A stretch of 64,000 nt of DNA from Bacteroidales bacterium (GTDB lineage Bacteria > Bacteroidota > Bacteroidia > Bacteroidales > JAADJA01), in contig JAGVPB010000066.1 of the NCBI GenBank assembly GCA_020052415.1, forward strand, positions 30,209 through 94,208, written 5' to 3'. Shown here piece by piece: positions 9,191-18,386 of this stretch. The notes below the pieces were generated by a model that was not told the DNA's origin, did no database searches, and saw only the letters and a list, made by a program, of their open reading frames with translations. The first letter of the stretch is position 1. Every line of letters starts with the position of its first letter. A program made the translations under genes and the position numbers.

Positions 9191-12100
9191 ATGAAAAAGC
9201 TTGCAGTTTTTTGGATTTGTTTTGGTTTCCTATGGGGTAGCACCCTCTCACAGATAAAAAATTCTCAGTCTTCCAACTACCTCCAGGGCTTTCAAAAGCG
9301 CACCGAGGGCAACACCATTATCTATAATTCACCGCAGCCCGACGTGGAAAACGCCTTGCTGGGCAGAGCCAGAACCGAATTCATGACGATTTCCTGGCAA
9401 ACCCAGCCGCTGCCGGAAGAGTTTTCAGAAGAATTCATCTCCTTCATCTGGATTTTCGGCTTCGATGTCAATGTCGAAAGTCATCCGTGGGATTTACTTG
9501 TGAACGGCAAAAAATACCTGACTTTTTACAATCCGAAAAATAACGATGAGCGAAGCTGGACGGTGAACGGCATTGAAGGCTCTCAAATTCAATTCAGACG
9601 AACCATGATTGATCGTCACGGTGATGCTTTCGGATATGCGACATGCAGGCTGCTATATTCGGCGGTTAAAGAGCTGAAGGGAAAACCGCTTACGCTAACG
9701 GTTCTCGGAGAAGATGCCGGGAGCAATGTGTGGTATATGACTTTCATGAGTGAAATTAAGGAAAGGTTCGAAATAACACAGGAACAGGTAGTCCGGAAAG
9801 ACAAGGGTAATCTTTTCCAAGAGGCGAAACTCGAAGCGGTTTTTCTTGGCGAAAATACTTCGGGACATATTTCAGTTGCCCATACCGCTGATCAGAATTT
9901 TGAATTAGTTACCGGATTTAACTCCGTGAAAATAAAAATGCCGGTCGTGACAGAACCGGTTGAATACAACGCAGTCATTGCGGTCAATGACAAAATCCTT
10001 GAACGGAAGTTTACTGTGAAGCCGGTTAAAGATTGGACAATCTACTTTGTACAACACACCCACACCGACATCGGTTACACCCGCCCCCAAACCGAAATCC
10101 TGCCTGAACATCTCCGGTTCATTGATTATGCGCTTGACTATTGCGACCTGACGGATACGTTTCCCGATGATGCAAAATTTCGGTGGACATGCGAAGCTGC
10201 CTGGGCTGTGAAGGAATATTTAAATTCCCGGCCTGCATCTCAGGTCGAAAGGCTCAAAAAGAGAGTGTCGGAAGGTAGGATTGAGGTTACAGGCATGTAT
10301 TTCAATATGTCGGAGATCATTGACGAAACCACGCTTGCGGCTCTCACTCAAACCCTCGGCGTTTTTAATGAAAACGGTATCGTAGTTAAAACAGCTATGC
10401 AGGACGACGTGAACGGAATCGGCTGGTGCATGGCCGATTATTTTCCGGCTGCAGGTCTGAAATACCTGATCATGGGCGAACACGGACACAGGGCCAGAAT
10501 CCCTTTTGACAAACCGACCGTATTCTGGTGGGAATCACCTTCCGGCAGCCGTATGCTTGCTTTCAGGGGTGAGCATTACATGTTCGGGAATTCACTCGGC
10601 GTTCACACCGGCAATATTGAGACTTTCGGCAGCAACCTGATGAAATACCTGTCATCGCTCGAAATTAAAGGATATCCGTTCAGGGAGATCGGGTTGCAGT
10701 ATTCGGGTTATGTCACGGATAATTCCCCGCCTGCACTTTCAGCCTGCGAGTTGGTAAAATTATGGAATGAGCAATATGCAACCCCAAAATTGAGGATTGC
10801 AACAGCGGGTGAGTTCATGAAGTTTGTAGAAGATAACCATGGGAATGAAATTCCTGTTTACAGAAAAGCATGGCCCGACTGGTGGACCGATGGTGCCGGA
10901 TCGGCAGCAAGGGAAACAGCGGCTGTTAGACAATCGCAAAATGACATGATTGCAAACGAGGGGTTGTTTGCTTTGGCTACACTGTCGGGTGAGAAAATGA
11001 ATCCTGTTACCCGTGAAAAACTAAAGGAGGCGCAGGAAGCGATTGCTTTTTACGATGAACATACCTACGGAGCAGCAGAAAGCATTTACGATCCCTGGAA
11101 TGAAAATTCCATGGTGCAATGGGGTGAAAAGGGTTCGTATGCCTGGGAGGCAGTGAAGAAAACAAGGATGCTCCGCGAAAAAGGGATGGGAATGATCCAG
11201 GATCATTTACCACGATCGGAATACCCGACAATAACGGTTTTCAATACCCTGAACTGGCCTCGCTCCGGACTCATTACCGTTTACATTGATCATGAAATGC
11301 TCAGCGGCAGCAGGAATTTTCAAATCACTGACGAAACGGACAATCCAGCAAAAGCCCAGCAGGTAGGCAGCCGGGAAGATGGCACTTACTGGGGAATATG
11401 GGTCGAAAATGTGCCCGCAGCCGGATTTAAAACCTATCGTATTGTTGAAAGTACAGAAAGCCGGACTTTGCCACAGAATATAGATTTCAAAGGAATTTTT
11501 GAAAACGATTTTTATAAGATCGCCATTAACCCTGAAAAGGGAACAGTACAAAGCCTGTTTGATAAAAGCCTGAACATGGAACTTGTTGATGAGAGATGTC
11601 CCTGGCAACTGGCTGAATTTATTTATGAGCAGCTTGACAACCGGACGCAACTGGAGAGATTCACTAATTCAAGGATGGACACTGTCTTTAATAAACTTGC
11701 CGGTTCACGAAGTATAATGAAGAATATAAGAATAGAGAAAGGTGTGGATGGACCCGTTTGGAAAAGTCTCTTTATTCACGGCGAATTGCCCGAATGTGTT
11801 GATGAACGGGGAATAGTATGCGAAATAAGATTGTTCAAAAAACAAAAGCGGATAGAATTCTGCTATGATATTTTTAAACTTCCTGTCACTTCTGCCGAGG
11901 CTGTCTATGTTGCTTTCCCTTTTTCACTTCCCGAAGCTCACCTTCTTTTTGAAGCTCAGGGAGGGATTGTGGTTCCCGGTAAAGATCAGCTTGAAGGTAC
12001 ATCCTCCGACTGGAATACAATCCAGAGCTTTGCCGCAGCCAGGAATAAAAACATGCAGATCGTTTTTTGTTCCGACGAAATGCCGCTGGTTCAGTTCGGC

Positions 12101-12604
12101 GACATTAACACCGGTAAATTCGATTATATCTCCGATCCCAAACATCCGTGGATATTTTCATGGCCGTTCAACAATTTCTGGACGACCAATTTCAGAGCAT
12201 CCCAGGAAGGCGAGCACAAATGGACGTATGCCATCACTTCCTCTACAGATACTACCAATTCTTATGCAACCCGCTTCGGGTGGAATTCGCGGATTCCTAT
12301 GCTGACAAGAGTTCAGCCACCCGGTAAAACAGATGTGCCGATGGAGCCGGTTTCTTTTCTGAACCTGGATTATCCCGGGTTGTTGCTGGTAAACTTAAAA
12401 ACTGCCAATGATGGCGATGGAATCATCCTGCATCTTCGGGAGGTGAATGGAAAGACAACTTCAATCCCGGTTAAAGGAATTATTAACAAAGTTCAAATTA
12501 AAGAAATTAAGGAAGTAAATGTCCTTGAAAATGACATGAATCCTGTCGTGGAGAAAATTGTTCTGGAACCTTTTGAAGTGAAGTTTATTAAAATCGGATT
12601 TTAG
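9191..12604 (+). CDS. Secreted glycoside hydrolase family 38 alpha-mannosidase-like protein
   Basis: 1137 residues from the ATG at 9191. The frame also opens at a GTG at 9161, but the 9191 start gives a clean signal peptide (MKKLAVFWICFGFLWG) and is preferred. A beta-sandwich region precedes the GH38 catalytic barrel near residue 290. The barrel starts with HTHTDIGYTRPQTE, the GH38 His-x-Asp-type zinc site. AMQDDVNGIGW about 110 residues later is the candidate region for the nucleophile Asp. Large C-terminal beta domains follow, as in GH38. There is no T9SS sorting domain, so it is probably periplasmic. The likely substrate is an alpha-mannoside from scavenged N-glycan or mannan, but the exact linkage is not inferable. 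No SusCD pair is adjacent, so this is not a classical polysaccharide utilization locus. Confidence 0.85.
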   Translation: MKKLAVFWICFGFLWGSTLSQIKNSQSSNYLQGFQKRTEGNTIIYNSPQPDVENALLGRARTEFMTISWQTQPLPEEFSEEFISFIWIFGFDVNVESHPWDLLVNGKKYLTFYNPKNNDERSWTVNGIEGSQIQFRRTMIDRHGDAFGYATCRLLYSAVKELKGKPLTLTVLGEDAGSNVWYMTFMSEIKERFEITQEQVVRKDKGNLFQEAKLEAVFLGENTSGHISVAHTADQNFELVTGFNSVKIKMPVVTEPVEYNAVIAVNDKILERKFTVKPVKDWTIYFVQHTHTDIGYTRPQTEILPEHLRFIDYALDYCDLTDTFPDDAKFRWTCEAAWAVKEYLNSRPASQVERLKKRVSEGRIEVTGMYFNMSEIIDETTLAALTQTLGVFNENGIVVKTAMQDDVNGIGWCMADYFPAAGLKYLIMGEHGHRARIPFDKPTVFWWESPSGSRMLAFRGEHYMFGNSLGVHTGNIETFGSNLMKYLSSLEIKGYPFREIGLQYSGYVTDNSPPALSACELVKLWNEQYATPKLRIATAGEFMKFVEDNHGNEIPVYRKAWPDWWTDGAGSAARETAAVRQSQNDMIANEGLFALATLSGEKMNPVTREKLKEAQEAIAFYDEHTYGAAESIYDPWNENSMVQWGEKGSYAWEAVKKTRMLREKGMGMIQDHLPRSEYPTITVFNTLNWPRSGLITVYIDHEMLSGSRNFQITDETDNPAKAQQVGSREDGTYWGIWVENVPAAGFKTYRIVESTESRTLPQNIDFKGIFENDFYKIAINPEKGTVQSLFDKSLNMELVDERCPWQLAEFIYEQLDNRTQLERFTNSRMDTVFNKLAGSRSIMKNIRIEKGVDGPVWKSLFIHGELPECVDERGIVCEIRLFKKQKRIEFCYDIFKLPVTSAEAVYVAFPFSLPEAHLLFEAQGGIVVPGKDQLEGTSSDWNTIQSFAAARNKNMQIVFCSDEMPLVQFGDINTGKFDYISDPKHPWIFSWPFNNFWTTNFRASQEGEHKWTYAITSSTDTTNSYATRFGWNSRIPMLTRVQPPGKTDVPMEPVSFLNLDYPGLLLVNLKTANDGDGIILHLREVNGKTTSIPVKGIINKVQIKEIKEVNVLENDMNPVVEKIVLEPFEVKFIKIGF

Positions 12605-12993
12605 TAACATTCTTGTAGCATAGATTTTTGCTGCCTCCGAAAAATGACTATTGGATTACTACGTAAATTTCCGTTTCCGAAAATTAAATAATAAGGTTAT
12701 GTGGATTTATTTATTGGTTAGTACTAAGGTTAAATGCTCAGGGAAATAAGGTTTTTCAATTGAAGGATAATTTATCCTTTACGCACTTAACTGAACCTTA
12801 TTTTTAAACCAAAAACCTTAGTACCAAATTGACTCAAAATGAATCTGACCTTATTATTATTTATCCGATGACGATAATGCTATGTTTATAGCTGGCGCAA
12901 TGCTGGAAAAATAATTAATCTATCTGGTTTTGCAGAAGATGGTTCAGGAGCCATTTGATCTGAGGATTACTTAATTCATATTTTAAGATATCC
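12605..12993. other. 389-bp intergenic region
   Basis: No open reading frame is convincing here. The middle holds the nested palindrome described separately at 12685-12866. The flanks (12605-12684 and 12867-12993) show nothing recognisable. The region separates the GH38 gene from the convergent NUDIX gene. Confidence 0.7.
12685..12866. repeat. Long imperfect palindrome, possible MITE-like element
   Basis: Four nested inverted segments share one centre. TAAATAATAAGGT (12685-12697) pairs with ACCTTATTATTATTTA (from 12848). TTAGTACTAAGGTT (12718-12731) pairs with AACCTTAGTACCA (12814-12826). AAATAAGGTT (12744-12753) pairs with AACCTTATTT (12794-12803). The centre is AAGGATAA-T-TTATCCTT (12763-12779). 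The order is preserved on both arms, so this is one degraded ~180-bp palindrome and not chance AT-richness. No transposase lies within it. Confidence 0.7.
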
Positions 12994-13428
12994 TCAGAAT
13001 CCTATTCTTTTTCGTGCCATCTCCACAGCTTCAATATGGTCAAACGCCAATTGGGGAATTTTATCGAGCGGAAACCAGCTGGCATCGGCAGCATCATCGC
13101 CGTGGTACAGCTTCGAATTTAGCATATCCGTTATTCCGGTAAAAGTCACCGATACCGTCCTTCCCCTCGGATCCCTGCCGATGGTGCTGAAAACATAAAG
13201 CTGTTCCAGTTTAACATCTTTCAGTCCGGTTTCTTCCTCCAGCTCGCGTACAACTGCTTCTTCCACTGTTTCCTCCATGTCCACAAAACCACCGGGTAAA
13301 GCCCACATTCCCTCGAAGGGGTAGAACTTGCGCCGGATCAGCAACACCTCATTGTTTCCTTCATTTTTCCGGAAAACAACGGCGTCAACGGTTAAAGCAA
13401 GACGAGGGTAGTCATAAGTAAATGGCAT
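12994..13428 (-). CDS. NUDIX hydrolase
   Basis: 144 residues. A perfect Nudix box (G-x5-E-x7-RELEEETGL) spans about residues 47-69, preceded by WALPGGFVD. It hydrolyses a nucleoside diphosphate linked to another moiety. The ALTVDAVVF and LIRRKFYPFEGMW features resemble ADP-ribose or NAD-like pyrophosphatases, but the substrate is uncertain. It sits 57 bp downstream of metG on the same strand and is probably cotranscribed. The protein is cytosolic. Confidence 0.93.
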   Translation of the reverse strand: MPFTYDYPRLALTVDAVVFRKNEGNNEVLLIRRKFYPFEGMWALPGGFVDMEETVEEAVVRELEEETGLKDVKLEQLYVFSTIGRDPRGRTVSVTFTGITDMLNSKLYHGDDAADASWFPLDKIPQLAFDHIEAVEMARKRIGF

Positions 13429-13485
13429 AGGGATTTATGATGTATGATATTAGATTTTTGATTTATTTAATCATAGTTATCTCCG

Positions 13486-15543
13486 CTATTTTATTTCGCT
13501 CCCATTATGAAAATTCTCCGAAGGAATGATCAGGCAAAGCTCGCCGTTGGCATTCTCAGCAGATAAGATCATCCCTTTTGATTCTGTTCCCCGTATGCTC
13601 CTCGGTGCCAGGTTTACGATCATGCAAACCTTTTTCCCGACCAGATCCTCCGGCTTGTATTTACCGGCGATGCCTGAAATCACTATCCTTTGGTCAAAGC
13701 CTGTATCAATTTTCAGTTTCAGCAGCTTGTCGGTTTTCGGAACCCTTTCAGCTTCGAGAACCGTAGCCACCCTAAGGTCGAGCTTCGAGAAATCGTCGTA
13801 GATCACATTTTCTTTTGCAGGTTTCACTTGGATATTTGTTAGAAGATTGTTCTTTTTTGTTTCCAGTAATTTCTGAACCTGGGTTTCGACTTTGTCGTCC
13901 TCTATTTTTTCGAATAGGAGTTCAGGTTTATTCAGTTGCTGCCCGTCTTTCAGAAGCCCTGCGCTTCCGCCGTCTTTCCATTTAAAGCCTGAAATATTCA
14001 GCAATGTTGAAAGCTTTGCAGAGGTAAATGGAAGAAAGGGTTCGCCTAAAACAGCAAGATTAGCACAGATTTGGAGCGAAATATTCAATACCGTCCTCAC
14101 CCTGGCTTCATCCGTTTTGAAAACCTTCCACGGTTCCGAATCGGTAAGGTATTTATTTCCGAGCCGGGCAAGGTTCATTAGTTCGTTCAGCGCTTCCCTG
14201 AACCGGAAATTCCCGAGACTCACGCCGATTTTCATTGGGTATTCTTTTATTTCAGCAAGAACCGACTTGTCGTAGTCATTCAAATCCTCAACTGCAGGCA
14301 CCTTGCCGTCGAAATACTTATGCGTCAGAACCAGCGTCCGGTTCACAAGATTGCCGAAAATGGCAAGCAGCTCGCTGTTGTTCCTGCTCTGGAAATCTTT
14401 CCAGGTAAAATCATTGTCCTTGGTCTCAGGTCCGTTGGCGCACAATACATACCTCAGCACATCCTGCTTTCCCGGGAAATCTTCAAGATATTCGTGCAAC
14501 CACACCGCCCAGTTCCGCGACGTGGAAATTTTGTCGCTTTCGAGGTTCATGAATTCAAAGGCAGGGACGTTGTCGGGAAGAATGTATGAGCCTTCATGTT
14601 TCAGCATAGCCGGGAAGATGATGCAGTGGAAAACGATGTTGTCCTTCCCGATAAAATGGATCAGCCGGGTTTCTTCATCTTTCCAGTAAAGCTTCCAGTC
14701 CTTCCCTGCTTTTTTGGCCCATTCGCGGGTTGCCGAAATATACCCGATCGGTGCATCGAACCACACATAGAGCACCTTATCCTGTGCTTTGGGCAGCGGT
14801 ACTTTTACACCCCAATCCAGGTCGCGTGTGACGGCGCGCGGTTGTAATCCCTGGTCTATCCACGATTTGCATTGTCCGTAAACGTTTGGTTTCCAGTCGT
14901 CCTTATGTCCTTTAATGATCCATTCTCTTAGCCAGGGTTCATATTTATCAAGCGGTAAATACCAGTGCTTTGTCTCTTTCTTTATGGGTATGTTTCCGCT
15001 CAGAACGCTCACCGGGTTGATCAGGTCATCAGGGCTGAGCGAGGTGCCACAATTCTCGCATTGATCGCCGTAAGCCTTGTCGAAATGGCAATGCGGACAG
15101 GTGCCGGTAATGTAACGATCAGCAAGGAAGTGGTTTGTGGCTTCATCATAGTATTGAAGCGAAGTCTTCTCAATAAATTCTCCCTTTTCATAAAGCGTTT
15201 TGAAAAAGTCAGAAGCAGTTTCGTGATGAATTTTATTCGAAGTCCTGGAATATATATCGAAAGAAATACCGAATTTTTCGAAGGACTCTTTGATCATCTT
15301 GTGATATTTGTCAACGATCTGTTGCGGTGAAACGCCCTGCTGTCTTGCTTTGATGGTGATCGGAACGCCATGTTCATCCGAGCCGCCGATAAAAACCACA
15401 TCCTCTCCTTTCGATCTCAGATATCTCACAAAAATATCCGCCGGGACATAAACTCCGGCCAGATGCCCGATGTGCAGCGGACCATTGGCATACGGAAGCG
15501 CCGAGGTAATCGTATATCGTTTGAACTTCTTTTTGTCAGCCAT
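13486..15543 (-). CDS. metG: Methionyl-tRNA synthetase
   Basis: 685 residues, the long form. The HIGH signature is at residues 24-27. The zinc-knuckle region has paired Cys motifs ([18 protein letters not shown]). KISTSR replaces KMSKS. A C-terminal EMAP-II/Trbp111-like tRNA-binding domain ([18 protein letters not shown] to the end) supports dimerisation and tRNA binding. The start [21 protein letters not shown] is canonical. A TATCTTTG -7 element lies about 26 bp upstream of the ATG, and the NUDIX gene follows on the same strand. Confidence 0.97.
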   Translation of the reverse strand: MADKKKFKRYTITSALPYANGPLHIGHLAGVYVPADIFVRYLRSKGEDVVFIGGSDEHGVPITIKARQQGVSPQQIVDKYHKMIKESFEKFGISFDIYSRTSNKIHHETASDFFKTLYEKGEFIEKTSLQYYDEATNHFLADRYITGTCPHCHFDKAYGDQCENCGTSLSPDDLINPVSVLSGNIPIKKETKHWYLPLDKYEPWLREWIIKGHKDDWKPNVYGQCKSWIDQGLQPRAVTRDLDWGVKVPLPKAQDKVLYVWFDAPIGYISATREWAKKAGKDWKLYWKDEETRLIHFIGKDNIVFHCIIFPAMLKHEGSYILPDNVPAFEFMNLESDKISTSRNWAVWLHEYLEDFPGKQDVLRYVLCANGPETKDNDFTWKDFQSRNNSELLAIFGNLVNRTLVLTHKYFDGKVPAVEDLNDYDKSVLAEIKEYPMKIGVSLGNFRFREALNELMNLARLGNKYLTDSEPWKVFKTDEARVRTVLNISLQICANLAVLGEPFLPFTSAKLSTLLNISGFKWKDGGSAGLLKDGQQLNKPELLFEKIEDDKVETQVQKLLETKKNNLLTNIQVKPAKENVIYDDFSKLDLRVATVLEAERVPKTDKLLKLKIDTGFDQRIVISGIAGKYKPEDLVGKKVCMIVNLAPRSIRGTESKGMILSAENANGELCLIIPSENFHNGSEIK

Positions 15544-15568
15544 GATTGATTAAAACCTTTAATGGCAG

Positions 15569-15576
15569 CAAAGATA
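15569..15576 (-). promoter_or_regulatory. -7 element of metG promoter
   Basis: On the minus strand TATCTTTG matches TAnnTTTG exactly. The predicted transcript start is about 15562, leaving a leader of roughly 19 nt before the metG ATG. No clear -33 TTG is seen at the usual spacing. Confidence 0.42.
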
Positions 15577-15589
15577 AGCATAATTGGGG

Positions 15590-15632
15590 TTTGCCGCAGA
15601 TTGCGCAAATTAACACAGATATTTAGATTGAC
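15590..15632. repeat. Degenerate Bacteroidota intergenic repeat
   Basis: The CCGCAGATTGCGCAAATTAA stretch, followed by ACACAGATAT, resembles a family of intergenic repeats I recall from many Bacteroidota genomes (CGCAGATTTCGCAGATTAACACAG-like). Here it is a single degraded copy between divergent metG and the LD-carboxypeptidase gene. This rests on recollection and is not proven by a second full copy in the window. Confidence 0.4.
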
Positions 15633-15729
15633 ATAGCCGTCAATGTGCAAATTTTGAAAATGAATATTCATGCATTCGCGGAATTTTAAAACTTTCCGAT
15701 CTTTGTGCTTCTTTATATGAATGTAAAAT

Positions 15730-16620
15730 ATGATCGAACCGGAATTTTTAAAAAGAGGTGACAAAATTGCAATCGTTGCTCCTGCAGGGAAAATTGTCCG
15801 GAAAAAAGTTGAAACTGCGGTTGAAATTTTACAGGGTTGGGGCTTGCAGGTAGTTTTGGGTTCGAACCTTTTCAACAACCATTTTCAGTATTCTGCTACC
15901 GATTCCGAACGGCTTGACGATATTCAGAATACTCTTGACGATCCAGGCATTAAAGCCATCCTTTTTGCCCGCGGCGGTTATGGGGTAACTCGTATTCTCG
16001 ACCGGATCGATTTTTCGGGATTCCGAAAGAATCCCAAATGGTTAATCGGTTTCAGCGATATCACTATTTTTCATTCGCACCTTCATGCTAACTTTAAGAT
16101 AGAAAGCATTCACGGTACAATGTCCGCAGGATTGACTGATCCTGCTTCGGCTGAATCACTCAGGAAGGCCTTGTTTGGCGGGAGGCTCAGCTATGAGGTT
16201 GAATCAAATCCAATAAACCGGAGAGGGAGCGCCAAAGGAAACCTTACCGGAGGAAACCTGGCAATTTTATGCAGCCTGATCGGAACGGTATCGGATATGA
16301 ATACAAAAGGAAAAATCCTGTTTATTGAAGATACGGGTGAATACCTTTACCGTCTCGACCGGATGATGTGGCAGATGAAGCGATCCGGCAAACTAAGCCA
16401 TATCGCGGGCTTGATCGTTGGCGGAATGACGGAGATGAAAGATAACGAAATCCCTTTCGGAAAAACTGCGTATGAAATTGTGGCTGAAGCCGTAAACGAA
16501 TACGATTATCCCGTTTGTTTCGGATTCCCCGCAGGGCACCAGGAGGATAACAGGGCACTGGTGATGGGAAGAAAGACAGAAATTGTGGTGGATGAAAATG
16601 TTATTCTGGCACAGAAATGA
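15730..16620 (+). CDS. ldcA: LD-carboxypeptidase (peptidase family S66)
   Basis: 296 residues, usual length. It trims the terminal D-Ala from tetrapeptide muropeptides during cell-wall recycling. The S66 catalytic triad can be assigned: Ser109 in GFSDIT, Glu in the FIEDTGEYLYRLDR segment (E200/E204) and His270 in GFPAGHQEDN. FARGGYGVTRIL near residues 79-90 is also family-typical. There is no signal peptide, consistent with a cytosolic recycling enzyme. It is followed by the repeat-rich spacer and yraN on the same strand. Confidence 0.93.
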   Translation: MIEPEFLKRGDKIAIVAPAGKIVRKKVETAVEILQGWGLQVVLGSNLFNNHFQYSATDSERLDDIQNTLDDPGIKAILFARGGYGVTRILDRIDFSGFRKNPKWLIGFSDITIFHSHLHANFKIESIHGTMSAGLTDPASAESLRKALFGGRLSYEVESNPINRRGSAKGNLTGGNLAILCSLIGTVSDMNTKGKILFIEDTGEYLYRLDRMMWQMKRSGKLSHIAGLIVGGMTEMKDNEIPFGKTAYEIVAEAVNEYDYPVCFGFPAGHQEDNRALVMGRKTEIVVDENVILAQK

Positions 16621-16774
16621 AGGGTATAAAGGTATAAGGGAAATAAAGGGGAAATAAAGAGAAATGCATAAAAATAAGTTGATATTTTTACCTGGTATAA
16701 AAAAACTCAGAACCCGGAACTCAGAACTCAGAACTGACTTCGAACATCGAACATCGAACTTCAAACTAACACCT
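16621..16774. repeat. Stuttering short tandem repeats between ldcA and yraN
   Basis: A run of short imperfect tandem units: GGTATAA twice near 16623-16638, GGGAAATAAA-type units to 16665, AACTCAG units near 16719-16733 and CGAACAT units near 16740-16756. Such stretches do not look coding and are common in Bacteroidota spacers. They can be read through in the yraN frame, which creates a false upstream extension of that gene. Confidence 0.65.
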
Positions 16775-17143
16775 ATGTCTTCACATAATGAACTTGGCAA
16801 AAAAGGAGAAGAAACAGCCGCCGATTTTCTGGCAGGCGAGGGCTACAAAATCCTCGAACGCAACTGGCGCTTTGGTAAAGATGAAATTGACATTATCGCC
16901 GAGAAAGGAAATTTTATCGTAATTGTGGAAGTAAAAACCCGCAGTACCGCTTATTTTGGTGAACCGGAAGAAGCCGTTGACAAGCAAAAAAGGCGCTTCC
17001 TCATACGCGCCGCCGATAAATATGTAAACCAGAAGGCGATTGACCTTGAAGTCCGGTTTGATATTGTGTCCATCATTTTCGAACAGGGAAAACAATCAAT
17101 ACGACATATCGAGGATGCCTTTTATCCGACGCTTCAGGACTGA
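16775..17143 (+). CDS. yraN: YraN family endonuclease-like protein (UPF0102)
   Basis: 122 residues from the ATG at 16775. A longer frame from 16664 would translate the tandem-repeat spacer and is rejected. The NELGKKGEETAADFL start is canonical for the family. The PD-(D/E)XK-type core is visible as DEIDIIAE ... VEVKTRS. The precise role is unknown; family members are linked to recombination or DNA processing. The stop codon overlaps the convergent USP gene stop by 10 bp. Confidence 0.9.
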   Translation: MSSHNELGKKGEETAADFLAGEGYKILERNWRFGKDEIDIIAEKGNFIVIVEVKTRSTAYFGEPEEAVDKQKRRFLIRAADKYVNQKAIDLEVRFDIVSIIFEQGKQSIRHIEDAFYPTLQD

Positions 17144-18252
17144 AAAATCAGCAGCGGTATATTGGTCTGGTAAAGCATCCTTTTTGCAATATCGGGGTTG
17201 AACAGCCTTTCGATAATACCTTTTTTATGAGTGGTCAGCGCGATCATATCAATATCCTTCTGATCAATATAATCCTCAAGCCCTTCAACGATATCGTCAT
17301 GCTGTATCAGGTCGCAGATAAGGTTGTACTCGTTGTATTCGGTTTGAATATGATGACTGAGTTCATCCATTTTCACCTTATCAAAAGTATTTGACTTTAC
17401 CGTTGCAATATGAACGCAATAAATACGGATATCGAATGGCCGCATCAGGGTCATCAAAGTTCGGAGGGCTTTAAAGTCGGCTTCATCAAAATCGGTGGCG
17501 TACAATACCTTACTGATATACCGCATTCCAAGATAAACGGATTTTTGAGGAATCACAAGAACAGGAATGCTGGCTTTTTTAATAACCTTCCTTGTTACGC
17601 TTCCCGGGAAATTATATGCCCCTTCTCCCCTGCCTCTTATACCCATGACAATAACAGCCGGTTTATAGGATTCACAGAGTTCGAGAATGACATCTTCGGG
17701 TGTCCCTTTGCCGAGGGTATATGTGACCTTTGGCTTTGGCCTGTCCTGCCGTTGTTCTTTTTCTTTCATTTTTGACACCAGGTGCTTCATCTTTGCCTCA
17801 GCTTCCTTCTCAATATTGCCTACCACTTCATCAATATGAAAATAATAGCTGCCGTCATCCATATTGGCATCGGTGGTTATGATGGGATTAAAGTAAGAAT
17901 AAACCAGCATGATCTCAGCCTTAAGCCTTGAAGCCAGCCCCAGCGCATAATCGCAGGCATTGATGGAATGGTCGGTAAAATCAACAGGAACAAGAATTCT
18001 TCTGATTCTTTTCAGTCGGTCAACTGTTGTTTGCTTGGCTTCACCGTATTCTTCCTTGATCCTGTCAATGATTTTAACTGCAGCTTCCGCATCTTTTTCG
18101 TTGATCCTGATTTTTACACCGGAAGATACATGAGGCTGTACAAGATTTATATTCGACAGGAAACATTCTATGCCTTCCGCCTCAAGCCGCCCCTTGAGCA
18201 ATTGCGCCCGCGAGTAAGGATAAGAAGCTATGGTTATAACTTTATCTTCCAT
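17134..18252 (-). CDS. DUF2007-UspA-UspA fusion universal stress protein
   Basis: 372 residues. Residues 1-65 resemble the DUF2007 signal-transducing domain (ASYPYSRAQLLKGRLEAEGI ... VKIRINEKDAEAA). Two UspA domains follow, at about 85-235 and 245-372. The first carries the ATP-binding G2xG9xG(S/T) motif in GIRGRGEGAYNFPGS. The second is shorter and lacks it. Tandem Usp proteins are common; the N-terminal DUF2007 is less usual. The protein is cytosolic and likely a stress or nucleotide sensor. Convergent with yraN, 10-bp overlap. Confidence 0.88.
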   Translation of the reverse strand: MEDKVITIASYPYSRAQLLKGRLEAEGIECFLSNINLVQPHVSSGVKIRINEKDAEAAVKIIDRIKEEYGEAKQTTVDRLKRIRRILVPVDFTDHSINACDYALGLASRLKAEIMLVYSYFNPIITTDANMDDGSYYFHIDEVVGNIEKEAEAKMKHLVSKMKEKEQRQDRPKPKVTYTLGKGTPEDVILELCESYKPAVIVMGIRGRGEGAYNFPGSVTRKVIKKASIPVLVIPQKSVYLGMRYISKVLYATDFDEADFKALRTLMTLMRPFDIRIYCVHIATVKSNTFDKVKMDELSHHIQTEYNEYNLICDLIQHDDIVEGLEDYIDQKDIDMIALTTHKKGIIERLFNPDIAKRMLYQTNIPLLIFQS

Positions 18253-18277
18253 GACTATATGTTTTTAAAAACAACCA

Positions 18278-18308
18278 TAAAAATACTAAAATATCTGATG
18301 AATGTCAA
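18278..18308 (-). promoter_or_regulatory. Promoter for the universal stress protein gene
   Basis: Minus strand: TTG (18308-18306), 20-nt spacer, TATTTTTA (18285-18278), one mismatch at the last base of TAnnTTTG. The predicted transcript start is near 18271, about 20 nt upstream of the ATG. Confidence 0.42.
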
Positions 18309-18386
18309 TATGATATTAAACGTTTTGACTTATGGCTTTATTAAGTTATTCTGCTTTGATTTAAAAAAGGTTCAGCAGGATCATCT

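Noticed and set aside
15426..15878. 150-codon minus-strand frame over the metG start and ldcA start
   Set aside because: It overlaps two clear genes, metG and ldcA, in another frame and has no recognisable motif.
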